A DNA stretch of 5,860 nt, from contig DXCD01000184.1 in NCBI GenBank assembly GCA_019116185.1, positions 1-5,860 on the forward strand. Direction: 5' to 3'. The translations under genes were made by a program, and so were the position numbers. Source of the stretch: Candidatus Mediterraneibacter stercorigallinarum (lineage in GTDB: Bacteria > Bacillota > Clostridia > Lachnospirales > Lachnospiraceae). Within the stretch, counting starts at the first letter, position 1. Each line of letters begins with the position of its first letter. Under the pieces are notes generated by a model that saw nothing but the letters and a program-made list of their open reading frames with translations, had not been told where the DNA came from and did no database searches. Below are positions 1-5,818 of this stretch, piece after piece.

Positions 1-90
1 TCCGAAAACTGACACTCCGAAAACTGACACTCCGAAAACTGACACTCCGAAAACTGATACTTCGAAAACTGATACCCCGAAAACGGGTGA
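1..90 (+). repeat. Tandem 15-bp coding repeat (PKTDT pentapeptides)
   Basis: Six units of exactly 15 bp lie head to tail. Units 1-3 (1-45) are identical (tccgaaaactgacac). Unit 4 (46-60) has one change, unit 5 (61-75) two, and unit 6 (76-90) is divergent and forms the PKTGD sorting motif with the next base. The array continues to the left edge, so the full copy number is unknown. The unit is a multiple of three, so copy-number changes by slippage would keep the frame and only lengthen or shorten the stalk. The left copies are the most alike and divergence grows towards the 3' end, as expected for an array that expands internally. Confidence 0.95.
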
Positions 91-184
91 TTTTTCAAAC
101 TTCAGCTTATGGGGAACAATCATGGGAACGAGTGTACTTCTTGCAGCTATCATTCTGATGCAGTATAAGAGAAGATACCGTTAA
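1..184 (+). CDS. C-terminal end of a sortase-anchored surface protein (5' end outside the window)
   Basis: Only the last 60 complete codons are present; the reading frame enters from the left edge with its first full codon at position 2 and stops with TAA at 182-184. The visible protein starts with tandem PKTDT pentapeptides (one is SKTDT), then PKTGD at 77-91. After a short FSNFS linker comes a hydrophobic segment of about 19 residues (from LWGTIMG to IILMQ) and the basic tail YKRRYR. This order (motif, hydrophobic stretch, positive tail) is that of a sortase cell-wall sorting signal. Position one of the motif is Thr rather than the canonical Leu of LPXTG. Known Clostridia sorting motifs such as the S/PPXTG signals of Clostridioides difficile SrtB are similar, so a non-class-A sortase is possible. 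The repeat region is probably a wall-spanning stalk. The function of the exported domain cannot be judged because it lies outside the window. Confidence 0.85.
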   Translation, partial: PKTDTPKTDTPKTDTPKTDTSKTDTPKTGDFSNFSLWGTIMGTSVLLAAIILMQYKRRYR

Positions 185-224
185 TTGAGATTCTTTATAG
201 CAAATATCTGATATACGCTTAATC

Positions 225-283
225 AAAAGCGCCCTGATAGTATAATGCAGGAAATGAGCTGCATCCACTATTGGGGCGCTTTT
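225..283. terminator. Rho-independent terminator, probably serving both convergent genes
   Basis: The left arm AAAAGCGCCC (225-234) is perfectly complementary to GGGCGCTTTT (274-283). After a one-base mismatch on each side, GATAGT pairs with ACTATT (one G-T pair). GCAG and CTGC can extend the stem inward. On the plus strand the hairpin is followed by a T-rich run (TTTTATATTTT), about 40 bp after the stop of the surface protein gene. On the minus strand it is followed by TTTT and lies about 100 bp after the stop of the convergent gene, so it can work in both directions, though less strongly on the minus side. Confidence 0.85.
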
Positions 284-382
284 ATATTTTACTGCCCAAA
301 TTAACAAGGGAGTAATATGAAACTTTGTATATCTGTTGTATGACGCGCAGACAGCGGGATAGAACAGATAAATAGGTAATAA

Positions 383-826
383 TTAAGAATGATTAGCATT
401 GTTTCCGGTGGCTGTAATATGCAGTATTCCGTAATGGTTGTACTTATTTGCTCCGTCAGTGCTGTTCCACGTTACGGGGTAATCACCTGGTGACAATTCA
501 TAACCATTAATGTTCCAAATAGGACGGTCATAATCAATGGACCCGTTTACGACTTCGAACCCGCTTCCGCTGCCGTCAGTATCGCTAAACGAGATTGTTG
601 CGCTAGTTCCACATAAACCGTGATCCAGGCCGTCTGAATTGATTTTTAGACCATCCCACCTCGAGGGATAAAAATTAAAATTACGTGTCGTAGTGCCATC
701 ATTACATTCATATGGACTATGCCCAGGAATTGCACATACGATTTGTCCGGTAACACACGCTGCTACATATTCATTCGGTACAAACCATTGAACTTGGGTT
801 TCTGGTTTTCTCCATACCTTTTCCAT
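383..826 (-). CDS. Uncharacterised 147-residue protein with N-terminal FVPNEYVAAC signature
   Basis: Function unknown. The start is ATG at 824-826, preceded by AAGGGA (837-842, minus strand) at a rather long spacing of 10 nt. The N-terminus reads WRKPE at residues 5-9 and FVPNEYVAAC at 15-24. From memory, a WxKPE...F.PNEYVAAC start recurs in short, otherwise dissimilar proteins of gut Clostridia; this could not be searched here. The rest is polar and rich in Gly, Asp, Asn, Ser and aromatic residues, with cysteines at 24, 31, 41 and 72 and a GNNANHS tail. There is no hydrophobic signal peptide, no membrane segment and no recognisable enzyme motif. Regular alternating stretches (for example around 75-80 and 133-138) suggest a small beta-rich fold. 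It is convergent to the surface protein gene and divergent from the exporter genes, so it is a single-gene unit. A leader-plus-core (RiPP-like) reading is possible, but no maturation enzyme is visible nearby. Real gene: likely. Function: not assigned. Confidence 0.75.
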   Translation of the reverse strand: MEKVWRKPETQVQWFVPNEYVAACVTGQIVCAIPGHSPYECNDGTTTRNFNFYPSRWDGLKINSDGLDHGLCGTSATISFSDTDGSGSGFEVVNGSIDYDRPIWNINGYELSPGDYPVTWNSTDGANKYNHYGILHITATGNNANHS

Positions 827-864
827 CTTTGCTCAGTCCCTTCAAAATATTATACAGCAAAAAT

Positions 865-891
865 ATCTGCAGTTATAGAATTTATGCAGAT
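865..891. promoter_or_regulatory. 7-bp inverted repeat, candidate operator or 5' UTR hairpin
   Basis: ATCTGCA (865-871) and TGCAGAT (885-891) are perfect reverse complements separated by 13 bp. The half-site centres are 20 bp apart, about two helical turns, which fits binding of a dimeric regulator. The repeat lies just downstream of the candidate minus-strand -10 box (893-898) and covers the predicted start site near 886, a usual place for a repressor. Alternatively it forms a weak hairpin in the leader of the minus transcript. No specific regulator is recognised. Confidence 0.35.
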
Positions 892-892
892 T

Positions 893-921
893 ATTATAGA
901 TCAGTTCCCTTTCAGAAACAA
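893..921 (-). promoter_or_regulatory. Candidate sigma-A promoter for the small minus-strand gene
   Basis: Read on the minus strand, TTGTTT (916-921) is followed by a 17-bp spacer and a perfect TATAAT (893-898). This predicts a start near 886 and a leader of about 60 nt to the ATG at 826. The -35 box matches consensus at only three positions. A second TATAAT at 849-854 would start transcription on top of the ribosome binding site and has no good -35, so it is less likely. Confidence 0.45.
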
Positions 922-1087
922 GTAAAATTATATGAATTTATACGAAAAATGAGTGAATTGTAAGTGAAATTACCGTGATGACATAAGTTTGCGAAAAAAC
1001 GATGTGGATTTGGAATGAAAATATGAAATCAGATAGTTTCGGACTGAGTGTCATTTTATAAAAAACAGGTAAAACATCGGATCATTT

Positions 1088-1116
1088 ATGGACTTTTGCC
1101 ACACTTATGCTAAAAT
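1088..1116 (+). promoter_or_regulatory. Candidate extended -10 promoter for the exporter operon
   Basis: TGC followed directly by TAAAAT (1108-1116) forms an extended -10 element. The -35 region 17 bp upstream (ATGGAC, 1088-1093) is poor, as is common for extended -10 promoters. The predicted start is near 1123, giving a leader of about 28 nt that includes the GGAGG ribosome binding site at 1140-1144. Confidence 0.45.
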
Positions 1117-1150
1117 GTGAAAAGGCAGATCATTGGTCTGGAGGTGTGAG

Positions 1151-1924
1151 ATGGATCACAAACTTGTAATGGACGTTGCGGTTCTGGCAGGAGAGATTAT
1201 GTTAAAGAGTGGAGCGGAAACTTACCGGGTGGAGGATACAATGAAACATATCCTGAACACCGGTCATACGAAGACGGCGGAGGCTCTCGTGATGCTGACA
1301 GGGATCGTGGCGACAATGGAAGATCCCGGGATGGAGCCGATCACAGTGATGCGCAGGGTGGAGGACCGGGGAACCAATATTTACCGCGTCATGGAAGTCA
1401 ATGAAATCTCAAGGCAGTACTGCGCCGGAAAGCTCTCTCTGGAAAAGACATATAAAGCGCTGAAAAATATGAAGGGCAGGCAGTATTCGACTCTGGTGTA
1501 TAATATAGCAACTGTGCTCGTTCCCATGGGCTTTGCCCCTCTCTGGGGAGGCGGGATCGAGGAGATTGCCGGTTCGGCAGCAGTGGGCTGCGTGCTGGCG
1601 CTTTTAATGACAGTGGGAAAGAGGCTGCGCGCTGAAGGGTTTTTCCTGAATTCTGTCTGTGCGGCAGGGATTACGGCTGCATCGATATTGATTCACTTTA
1701 TCTATCCGGGGATAAAAACAGATACCCTGATCATCAGCGGGCTCATGCCCCTCGTTCCCGGGATGGCGGTGACAAACGCGGTTCGGGATACGCTGCGGCA
1801 TGACTATATATCGGGCGGCGCGAGAGTGCTGGAGGCGTTTGTGACTGCCGCTGCTATAGCGCTTGGCGCGGGAGCCGGAATGCTGCTCATGCAGATGCTT
1901 GGTGCGGGAGGTGTTGTTCTGTGA
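1151..1924 (+). CDS. Threonine/serine exporter family protein, YjjP-like (ThrE N-terminal half)
   Basis: The 257-residue product is the larger half of a two-gene ThrE-type transporter. The ATG at 1151 is chosen because GGAGG at 1140-1144 sits 6 nt upstream and the protein then begins MDHKLVMDVAVLAGEIMLKSG, the usual family start; an in-frame TTG at 1133 would precede the ribosome binding site. Residues 1-110 form a soluble domain with the typical SGAETYRVEDTM segment (20-31). Membrane segments follow at roughly 117-135, 139-157, 164-186, 190-210 and 225-250, with the conserved LMPLVPGMAVTNAVRD stretch at 198-213. In Corynebacterium the fused protein ThrE exports threonine and serine, while in E. 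coli the split pair YjjP/YjjB has been linked to succinate export. The substrate here is therefore open. It overlaps the next gene by 4 bp, which indicates co-translation and a two-subunit complex. Confidence 0.9.
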   Translation: MDHKLVMDVAVLAGEIMLKSGAETYRVEDTMKHILNTGHTKTAEALVMLTGIVATMEDPGMEPITVMRRVEDRGTNIYRVMEVNEISRQYCAGKLSLEKTYKALKNMKGRQYSTLVYNIATVLVPMGFAPLWGGGIEEIAGSAAVGCVLALLMTVGKRLRAEGFFLNSVCAAGITAASILIHFIYPGIKTDTLIISGLMPLVPGMAVTNAVRDTLRHDYISGGARVLEAFVTAAAIALGAGAGMLLMQMLGAGGVVL

Positions 1925-2364
1925 CACTTTTGTTTGGTATTGTAGGAAGCTTTATAGCCATTACCGGTTTTGCCGTGCTGCTTGAGACGCCGAAGAAATA
2001 TCTTCTTCATGCTGGAGTCACAGGGGCGATTGGCGGCGGGATCTACCTGTACTGCACTCAGAGGGAAATGGATGTGGTGCTGGCCTCTTTTCTGTCCGCT
2101 TTGGCGATTGCCTTTGTGTCCCATGTTTTTGCACGTGTATTTAAGGCGCCTGTGACCGTTTTTCTGATCGCGGGAATCCTGCCCACTGTGCCGGGAGCAG
2201 GAATGTACCGTATTGTTTATTATATTATTGCAAATGACAGGGAAATGTGCAGTTATTATCTGATACAGACACTGGAGATCGCAGGGATGATTGCACTGGC
2301 CATTTTCATTGTGGATACTGTATTCCGATTTCGTGTTCCCGCCCGGAAAAAGGATGATGCCTGA
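1921..2364 (+). CDS. Threonine/serine exporter family protein, YjjB-like (ThrE C-terminal half)
   Basis: The 147-residue integral membrane protein is the partner of the preceding gene. It starts with GTG inside the GTGA overlap with the upstream stop codon, so translation is probably coupled; no separate strong ribosome binding site is needed. Five hydrophobic segments lie at about 3-20, 28-44, 52-72, 78-100 and 113-136. The ILPTVPGAGMYR stretch (86-97) is the family hallmark and mirrors the LMPLVPG motif of the larger subunit, consistent with the related membrane halves of ThrE. The length matches the usual 140-160 residues. The C-terminus is basic and polar (FRVPARKKDDA), probably cytoplasmic. 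No terminator is seen in the 34 bp before araD, so read-through into araD is likely. Confidence 0.9.
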   Translation: MTLLFGIVGSFIAITGFAVLLETPKKYLLHAGVTGAIGGGIYLYCTQREMDVVLASFLSALAIAFVSHVFARVFKAPVTVFLIAGILPTVPGAGMYRIVYYIIANDREMCSYYLIQTLEIAGMIALAIFIVDTVFRFRVPARKKDDA

Positions 2365-2398
2365 CAAAGAAATTTTTGGATAAAAAAGGAGGAAGATT

Positions 2399-3094
2399 AT
2401 GCTGGAACAACTGAAACAAGAAGTGTATGAGGCAAACATGCAGCTGCCAAAGTATGGACTGGTGACATTTACATGGGGAAATGTAAGCGGCATTGACCGG
2501 GAAAGCGGGCTCTTTGTTATCAAGCCGAGCGGCGTGGAGTACGATAAGCTTACGCCGGATGACATGGTCGTTGTGGACCTTGACGGGAATAAGGTCGAGG
2601 GAAAGTACAATCCTTCATCCGACACTCCTACGCATGTGGTGCTTTACAACCGTTTCCCGAAGATCGGAGGGGTTGTGCACACTCATTCATCTTGGGCGAC
2701 AAGCTGGGCGCAGGCGGGCAGAGGAATCCCCTGCTACGGGACAACACATGCGGATTATGTTTACGGGGAGATACCATGCGTCCGCTGCCTTACAAAACAG
2801 GAGATCGAAGAGGCGTATGAAAAAAATACAGGCGTTCTGATCGCTGACGAGTTTGAAAAAAGGAAAAAAGATTATATCGCGGTTCCTGTGGTTCTCTGCA
2901 AGAACCATGGCGTGTTTGCATGGGGGAAGGATGCGGGGGAAGCAGTACATAATGCGGTCGTGGCTGAAGAGGTGGCAAAGATGGCGGCAAGGTGCGAGCT
3001 GCTCAATCCGGATGTGAATCCCATTCCCCGGGAACTCCAGGATAAGCACTATTACAGAAAACACGGGGAAAACGCATATTACGGGCAGAAATAG
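2399..3094 (+). CDS. araD: L-ribulose-5-phosphate 4-epimerase
   Basis: The cytoplasmic 231-residue enzyme interconverts L-ribulose 5-phosphate and D-xylulose 5-phosphate (EC 5.1.3.4), feeding arabinose into the pentose phosphate pathway. It belongs to the class II aldolase/AraD family and aligns from memory nearly end to end with E. coli AraD, with a one-residue offset. The zinc ligands are His94 and His96 in GVVHTH, and His170 in CKNHG. Asp75 (SSDTPTH), Asp119 (TTHADY) and Tyr228 (AYYGQK) match the remaining active-site residues (Asp76, Asp120 and Tyr229 in E. coli). The phosphate-binding regions TWGNVS (25-30) and KPSG (42-45) are present. The start ATG has an excellent AGGAGG (2387-2392) 6 nt upstream. 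UlaF or SgbE paralogues catalyse the same step, but the nearby ribulokinase-like gene favours AraD. It is 34 bp after the exporter pair and 98 bp before ddh. Confidence 0.95.
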   Translation: MLEQLKQEVYEANMQLPKYGLVTFTWGNVSGIDRESGLFVIKPSGVEYDKLTPDDMVVVDLDGNKVEGKYNPSSDTPTHVVLYNRFPKIGGVVHTHSSWATSWAQAGRGIPCYGTTHADYVYGEIPCVRCLTKQEIEEAYEKNTGVLIADEFEKRKKDYIAVPVVLCKNHGVFAWGKDAGEAVHNAVVAEEVAKMAARCELLNPDVNPIPRELQDKHYYRKHGENAYYGQK

Positions 3095-3106
3095 CAGGTC
3101 AATCCG

Positions 3107-3135
3107 TTGAAAACTTGTACCGGCGCCTGTATAAT
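3107..3135 (+). promoter_or_regulatory. Near-consensus sigma-A promoter upstream of ddh
   Basis: TTGAAA (3107-3112) and a perfect TATAAT (3130-3135) are separated by exactly 17 bp, giving 11 of 12 consensus bases outside any coding region. The predicted start is near 3142, with a leader of about 50 nt before the ddh ATG. A small hairpin, AAGGG (3151-3155) with CCCTT (3159-3163) and a 3-nt loop, lies in that leader. This is the best promoter in the window and makes ddh plus the kinase a separable transcription unit. Confidence 0.8.
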
Positions 3136-3192
3136 AACAGATGGGCAGCCAAGGGAAGCCCTTCAGATAAAACAGAAAAGGAGCAGAAGAAA

Positions 3193-4179
3193 ATGAGCAT
3201 TCGAATTGGAATTTTAGGTTATGGAAATCTTGGAAAAGGCGTAGAGTGCGCGATAAAGCAGAATCCGGATATGGAGCTGGCGGCAGTATTTACCCGAAGA
3301 GATCCGGCAGATGTAACGATCCTGACAGAGAACGTGCCGGTGTGCCGCATTGCAGACGCGGCAGACTGGAAGGACAAGATTGATGTCATGATCCTGTGCG
3401 GCGGAAGCGCTACAGATCTTCCGGTGCAGACTCCGGAGTTCGCACGCATGTTCAATGTGATCGACAGCTTTGACACACATGCAAGAATCCCGGAACATTA
3501 TGCAAATGTGGATGCAGCGGCTAAAGAAGGAAACAAAGTGGGTATTATCTCCGTGGGCTGGGACCCGGGCATGTTCTCCCTGAACAGACTGTATGCGAAC
3601 GCTATTCTTCCGGACGGAAAAGACTATACCTTCTGGGGCAAGGGCGTGAGCCAGGGGCATTCTGACGCGGTCCGCAGAGTAGAGGGCGTAAAGGATGCCA
3701 AGCAGTACACGATTCCGGTTGAGGCAGCTCTGGAAGCAGTGAGAAACGGGGAGAATCCGGAGCTGACGACCAGAGAAAAACATACAAGAGAGTGTTTTGT
3801 CGTCCTTGAGGAAGGCGCGGACGCGGCAAAGGTAGAAGAAGAGATTAAGACAATGCCAAACTATTTCTCTGACTATGATACTACCGTGCACTTTATCAGC
3901 GAGGAAGAGTTAAAGAGAGACCACAGTGGGATCCCGCACGGCGGATTTGTCTTAAGGAGCGGCAAGACCGGCTGGGACGGAGAGCACAGCCATCTGATCG
4001 AGTACAGCTTAAAGCTGGATTCCAATCCGGAATTCACTTCTTCTGTCCTCGTGGCATATGCCCGCGCTGCGTACAGACTCTCACAGGAAGGCGCATCAGG
4101 ATGCAGGACAGTGTTTGACATCGCGCCGGCATACTTAAGCGCAAAGAGCGGAGAAGAACTGAGAAAGACAATGCTGTAA
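3193..4179 (+). CDS. ddh: meso-Diaminopimelate dehydrogenase
   Basis: The 328-residue NADPH-dependent enzyme (EC 1.4.1.16) makes meso-2,6-diaminopimelate from tetrahydrodipicolinate and ammonia in one step, bypassing the acylated routes to lysine and peptidoglycan. It matches Corynebacterium glutamicum Ddh (about 320 residues) along its length from memory. The Rossmann motif is GYGNLG (9-14), followed by FTRR (33-36), whose arginines fit NADP preference. Substrate-side signatures are GWDPGMFS (122-129), FWGKGVSQGHSDA (147-159) and HSGIPHGG (244-251). The ATG at 3193 is chosen because AGGAG (3179-3183) lies 9 nt upstream and the protein then begins directly with the nucleotide-binding strand; an upstream in-frame TTG at 3115 falls inside the promoter. 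It has its own near-consensus promoter, and the kinase follows after 17 bp, so these two are probably co-transcribed. Its position between two pentose genes is unusual. Confidence 0.95.
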   Translation: MSIRIGILGYGNLGKGVECAIKQNPDMELAAVFTRRDPADVTILTENVPVCRIADAADWKDKIDVMILCGGSATDLPVQTPEFARMFNVIDSFDTHARIPEHYANVDAAAKEGNKVGIISVGWDPGMFSLNRLYANAILPDGKDYTFWGKGVSQGHSDAVRRVEGVKDAKQYTIPVEAALEAVRNGENPELTTREKHTRECFVVLEEGADAAKVEEEIKTMPNYFSDYDTTVHFISEEELKRDHSGIPHGGFVLRSGKTGWDGEHSHLIEYSLKLDSNPEFTSSVLVAYARAAYRLSQEGASGCRTVFDIAPAYLSAKSGEELRKTML

Positions 4180-4196
4180 ATAAGGAGGCGTGCAGC

Positions 4197-5801
4197 ATGA
4201 GAGAAAGAGAAGAGATCAGAGAAGCCATAAAGACCGGGAAGGCTGTGCTCGGGATCGAGCTGGGATCCACGAGGATCAAGGCGGTTCTCATTGATGAGGA
4301 TAAATCCCCGGTGGCTTCAGGAAGCTATGACTGGGAAAATCAATATGTGGACCATATCTGGACTTATGACATTGATGAGGTCTGGAAAGGCCTGCAGGGG
4401 TGTTACAGTGATCTTGTAAGAGATGTAAAGGCTAAATATGATGTGCAGCTTACAGATATGGCTGCTGTGGGAATCAGCGCTATGATGCATGGGTATCTTG
4501 CCTTTGATGATAACGGGGAGCTGCTCGTGCCATTCCGCACATGGAGGAATACGATTACCGGAGAGGCGTCTGAGAAGCTTTCGGAGCTCTTCTCTTATCA
4601 TATTCCTCAGCGCTGGAGCATTGCACATCTGTACCAGGCAGTTTTAAATGGGGAAGAACACGTAAAGGATGTCCGTTTCATTACCACATTGTCAGGATAT
4701 ATCCACTGGAAACTGACAGGGCAGAAGGTGCTCGGGAGCGGTGACGCGGCAGGGATGTTCCCTATCAATATCGCAGATAAAGATTATGACAGCACAATGC
4801 TGGACAAGTTTGATGATCTGGTTTCTGATAAAGGATTTCCATGGAAGATTCGTGATCTTCTGCCCAAGGTCCTGGTGGCAGGGCAGGATGCAGGAAGACT
4901 GTCAGAAGAGGGCGCAAAGCTCCTTGACCCGTCAGGCTGCATCACGCCGGGAATTCCCATGTGTCCTCCCGAGGGGGATGCCGGCACCGGGATGACAGCG
5001 ACGAACAGCGTGGCTGTGAGAACTGGAAATGTGTCCGCCGGGACAAGCGTATTTGCAATGGCAGTCCTTGAAAAAGAACTGACAAAGCCATATGAGGAGA
5101 TCGATCTTGTAACCACTCCGGCAGGCGATCTTGTGGCAATGGTGCATTGTAATAACTGTACCTCAGATCTGAATGCCTGGGTAGGGCTGTTCAAGGAATT
5201 TGCAGAAAGTTTCGGAATGGAAGTGGATATGAACCGCCTCTTTTCCACATTGTATAATAAAGCACTGGAAGGCGATGCCGACTGCGGCGGCCTGCTGGCA
5301 TACAACTATTTCTCAGGTGAGCATATCACGGGCTTTGACGAAGGACGCCCGCTGTTTGTACGTTCCCCGGAGAGCAGATTTAATCTGGCAAATTTTATGA
5401 GAGTGCATCTGTACACATCTCTGGGCGCGCTCAAGACAGGCATGGACATACTCCTCAAAAAAGAGAATGTAAAACTGGACCGCATGATGGGACATGGCGG
5501 CCTGTTCAAGACAAAAGGAGTGGGGCAGAGGATTCTTGCAGGAGCGATCGACACTCCTGTATATGTTATGGAGACCGCCGGAGAGGGCGGTGCCTGGGGA
5601 ATCGCCCTTCTGGCAGACTATCTCGTGCACAAAGAAAAAGACGAGACCCTGACAGATTACCTGGCTGATAAAGTCTTTCGCGATGCCAAAGGAACCGGGA
5701 TGGATCCCGTGGCAGAAGATGTGGCAGGATATGAGAAATTCATGGAGAAATACACAAAAGGACTGGTCATTGAACGGGCAGCGGTCGATGCAGAAATATA
5801 A
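4197..5801 (+). CDS. FGGY-family carbohydrate kinase, probable L-ribulokinase
   Basis: The 534-residue cytoplasmic sugar kinase would use ATP to phosphorylate a ketopentose, most likely L-ribulose, supplying the substrate of AraD. AGGAGG (4183-4188) lies 8 nt before the ATG. The N-terminal phosphate motif is GIELGSTRIK (19-28), with Glu21 where most FGGY kinases have Asp. VGISAMMHGY (91-100), PFRTWRNT (112-119) and YIHWKLTG (168-175) form the sugar-side domain. EGDAGTG (259-265) carries the probable catalytic base Asp261. GNVSAGTS (277-284), GHGGLFKT (432-439) and GEGGAWGIALLA (462-473) form the nucleotide-side domain. The protein resembles, from memory, the roughly 530-residue kinases found beside araD and araA in Bacteroides and Clostridia that are often labelled xylulokinase. 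It differs from E. coli AraB in its motifs. Ribulokinase is inferred from the araD neighbour; xylulokinase activity cannot be excluded. The gene follows ddh by 17 bp. Confidence 0.85.
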   Translation: MREREEIREAIKTGKAVLGIELGSTRIKAVLIDEDKSPVASGSYDWENQYVDHIWTYDIDEVWKGLQGCYSDLVRDVKAKYDVQLTDMAAVGISAMMHGYLAFDDNGELLVPFRTWRNTITGEASEKLSELFSYHIPQRWSIAHLYQAVLNGEEHVKDVRFITTLSGYIHWKLTGQKVLGSGDAAGMFPINIADKDYDSTMLDKFDDLVSDKGFPWKIRDLLPKVLVAGQDAGRLSEEGAKLLDPSGCITPGIPMCPPEGDAGTGMTATNSVAVRTGNVSAGTSVFAMAVLEKELTKPYEEIDLVTTPAGDLVAMVHCNNCTSDLNAWVGLFKEFAESFGMEVDMNRLFSTLYNKALEGDADCGGLLAYNYFSGEHITGFDEGRPLFVRSPESRFNLANFMRVHLYTSLGALKTGMDILLKKENVKLDRMMGHGGLFKTKGVGQRILAGAIDTPVYVMETAGEGGAWGIALLADYLVHKEKDETLTDYLADKVFRDAKGTGMDPVAEDVAGYEKFMEKYTKGLVIERAAVDAEI

Positions 5802-5818
5802 ATCTGGATTTGTGAGGG

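Larger units (their letters stand above)
827..1150. other. Divergent AT-rich intergenic region
   Basis: This 324-bp stretch separates the divergent small gene and exporter operon. It contains the two candidate promoters and the inverted repeat listed separately. Between about 922 and 1087 it is AT-rich and I see no convincing gene, RNA or repeat. The only short plus-strand frame there, 12 codons from 1023, has no good ribosome binding site. Confidence 0.6.

Noticed and set aside
1..90. Short tandem repeats as a CRISPR array
   Set aside because: Units are 15 bp with no spacers between them, and they encode a regular pentapeptide in frame with a sorting signal.
719..925. Plus-strand frame of 68 codons across the start of the small minus-strand gene
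   Set aside because: It is antisense to the better supported gene, runs into AT-rich intergenic sequence, has no ribosome binding site, and its product resembles nothing.
1023..1061. 12-codon plus-strand frame in the divergent intergenic region
   Set aside because: There is no convincing ribosome binding site and no sign of a leader peptide or attenuator downstream.
2228..2259. Possible promoter for araD inside the second exporter gene (TTGCAA and TATTAT)
   Set aside because: The spacer is 20 bp, too long for a normal sigma-A promoter, and it lies in coding sequence.
1804..2625. Long minus-strand frame of 273 codons opposite the exporter and araD genes
   Set aside because: It runs antisense to three well supported genes, and its composition is that of a complement of coding sequence.
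3115..3192. Upstream TTG start extending ddh by 26 codons
   Set aside because: It would overlap the -35/-10 promoter, lacks a ribosome binding site, and adds residues before the normal start of the Rossmann fold.
3214..3891. Minus-strand frame of 225 codons opposite ddh
   Set aside because: It is antisense to a clear ddh and has no recognisable motif.
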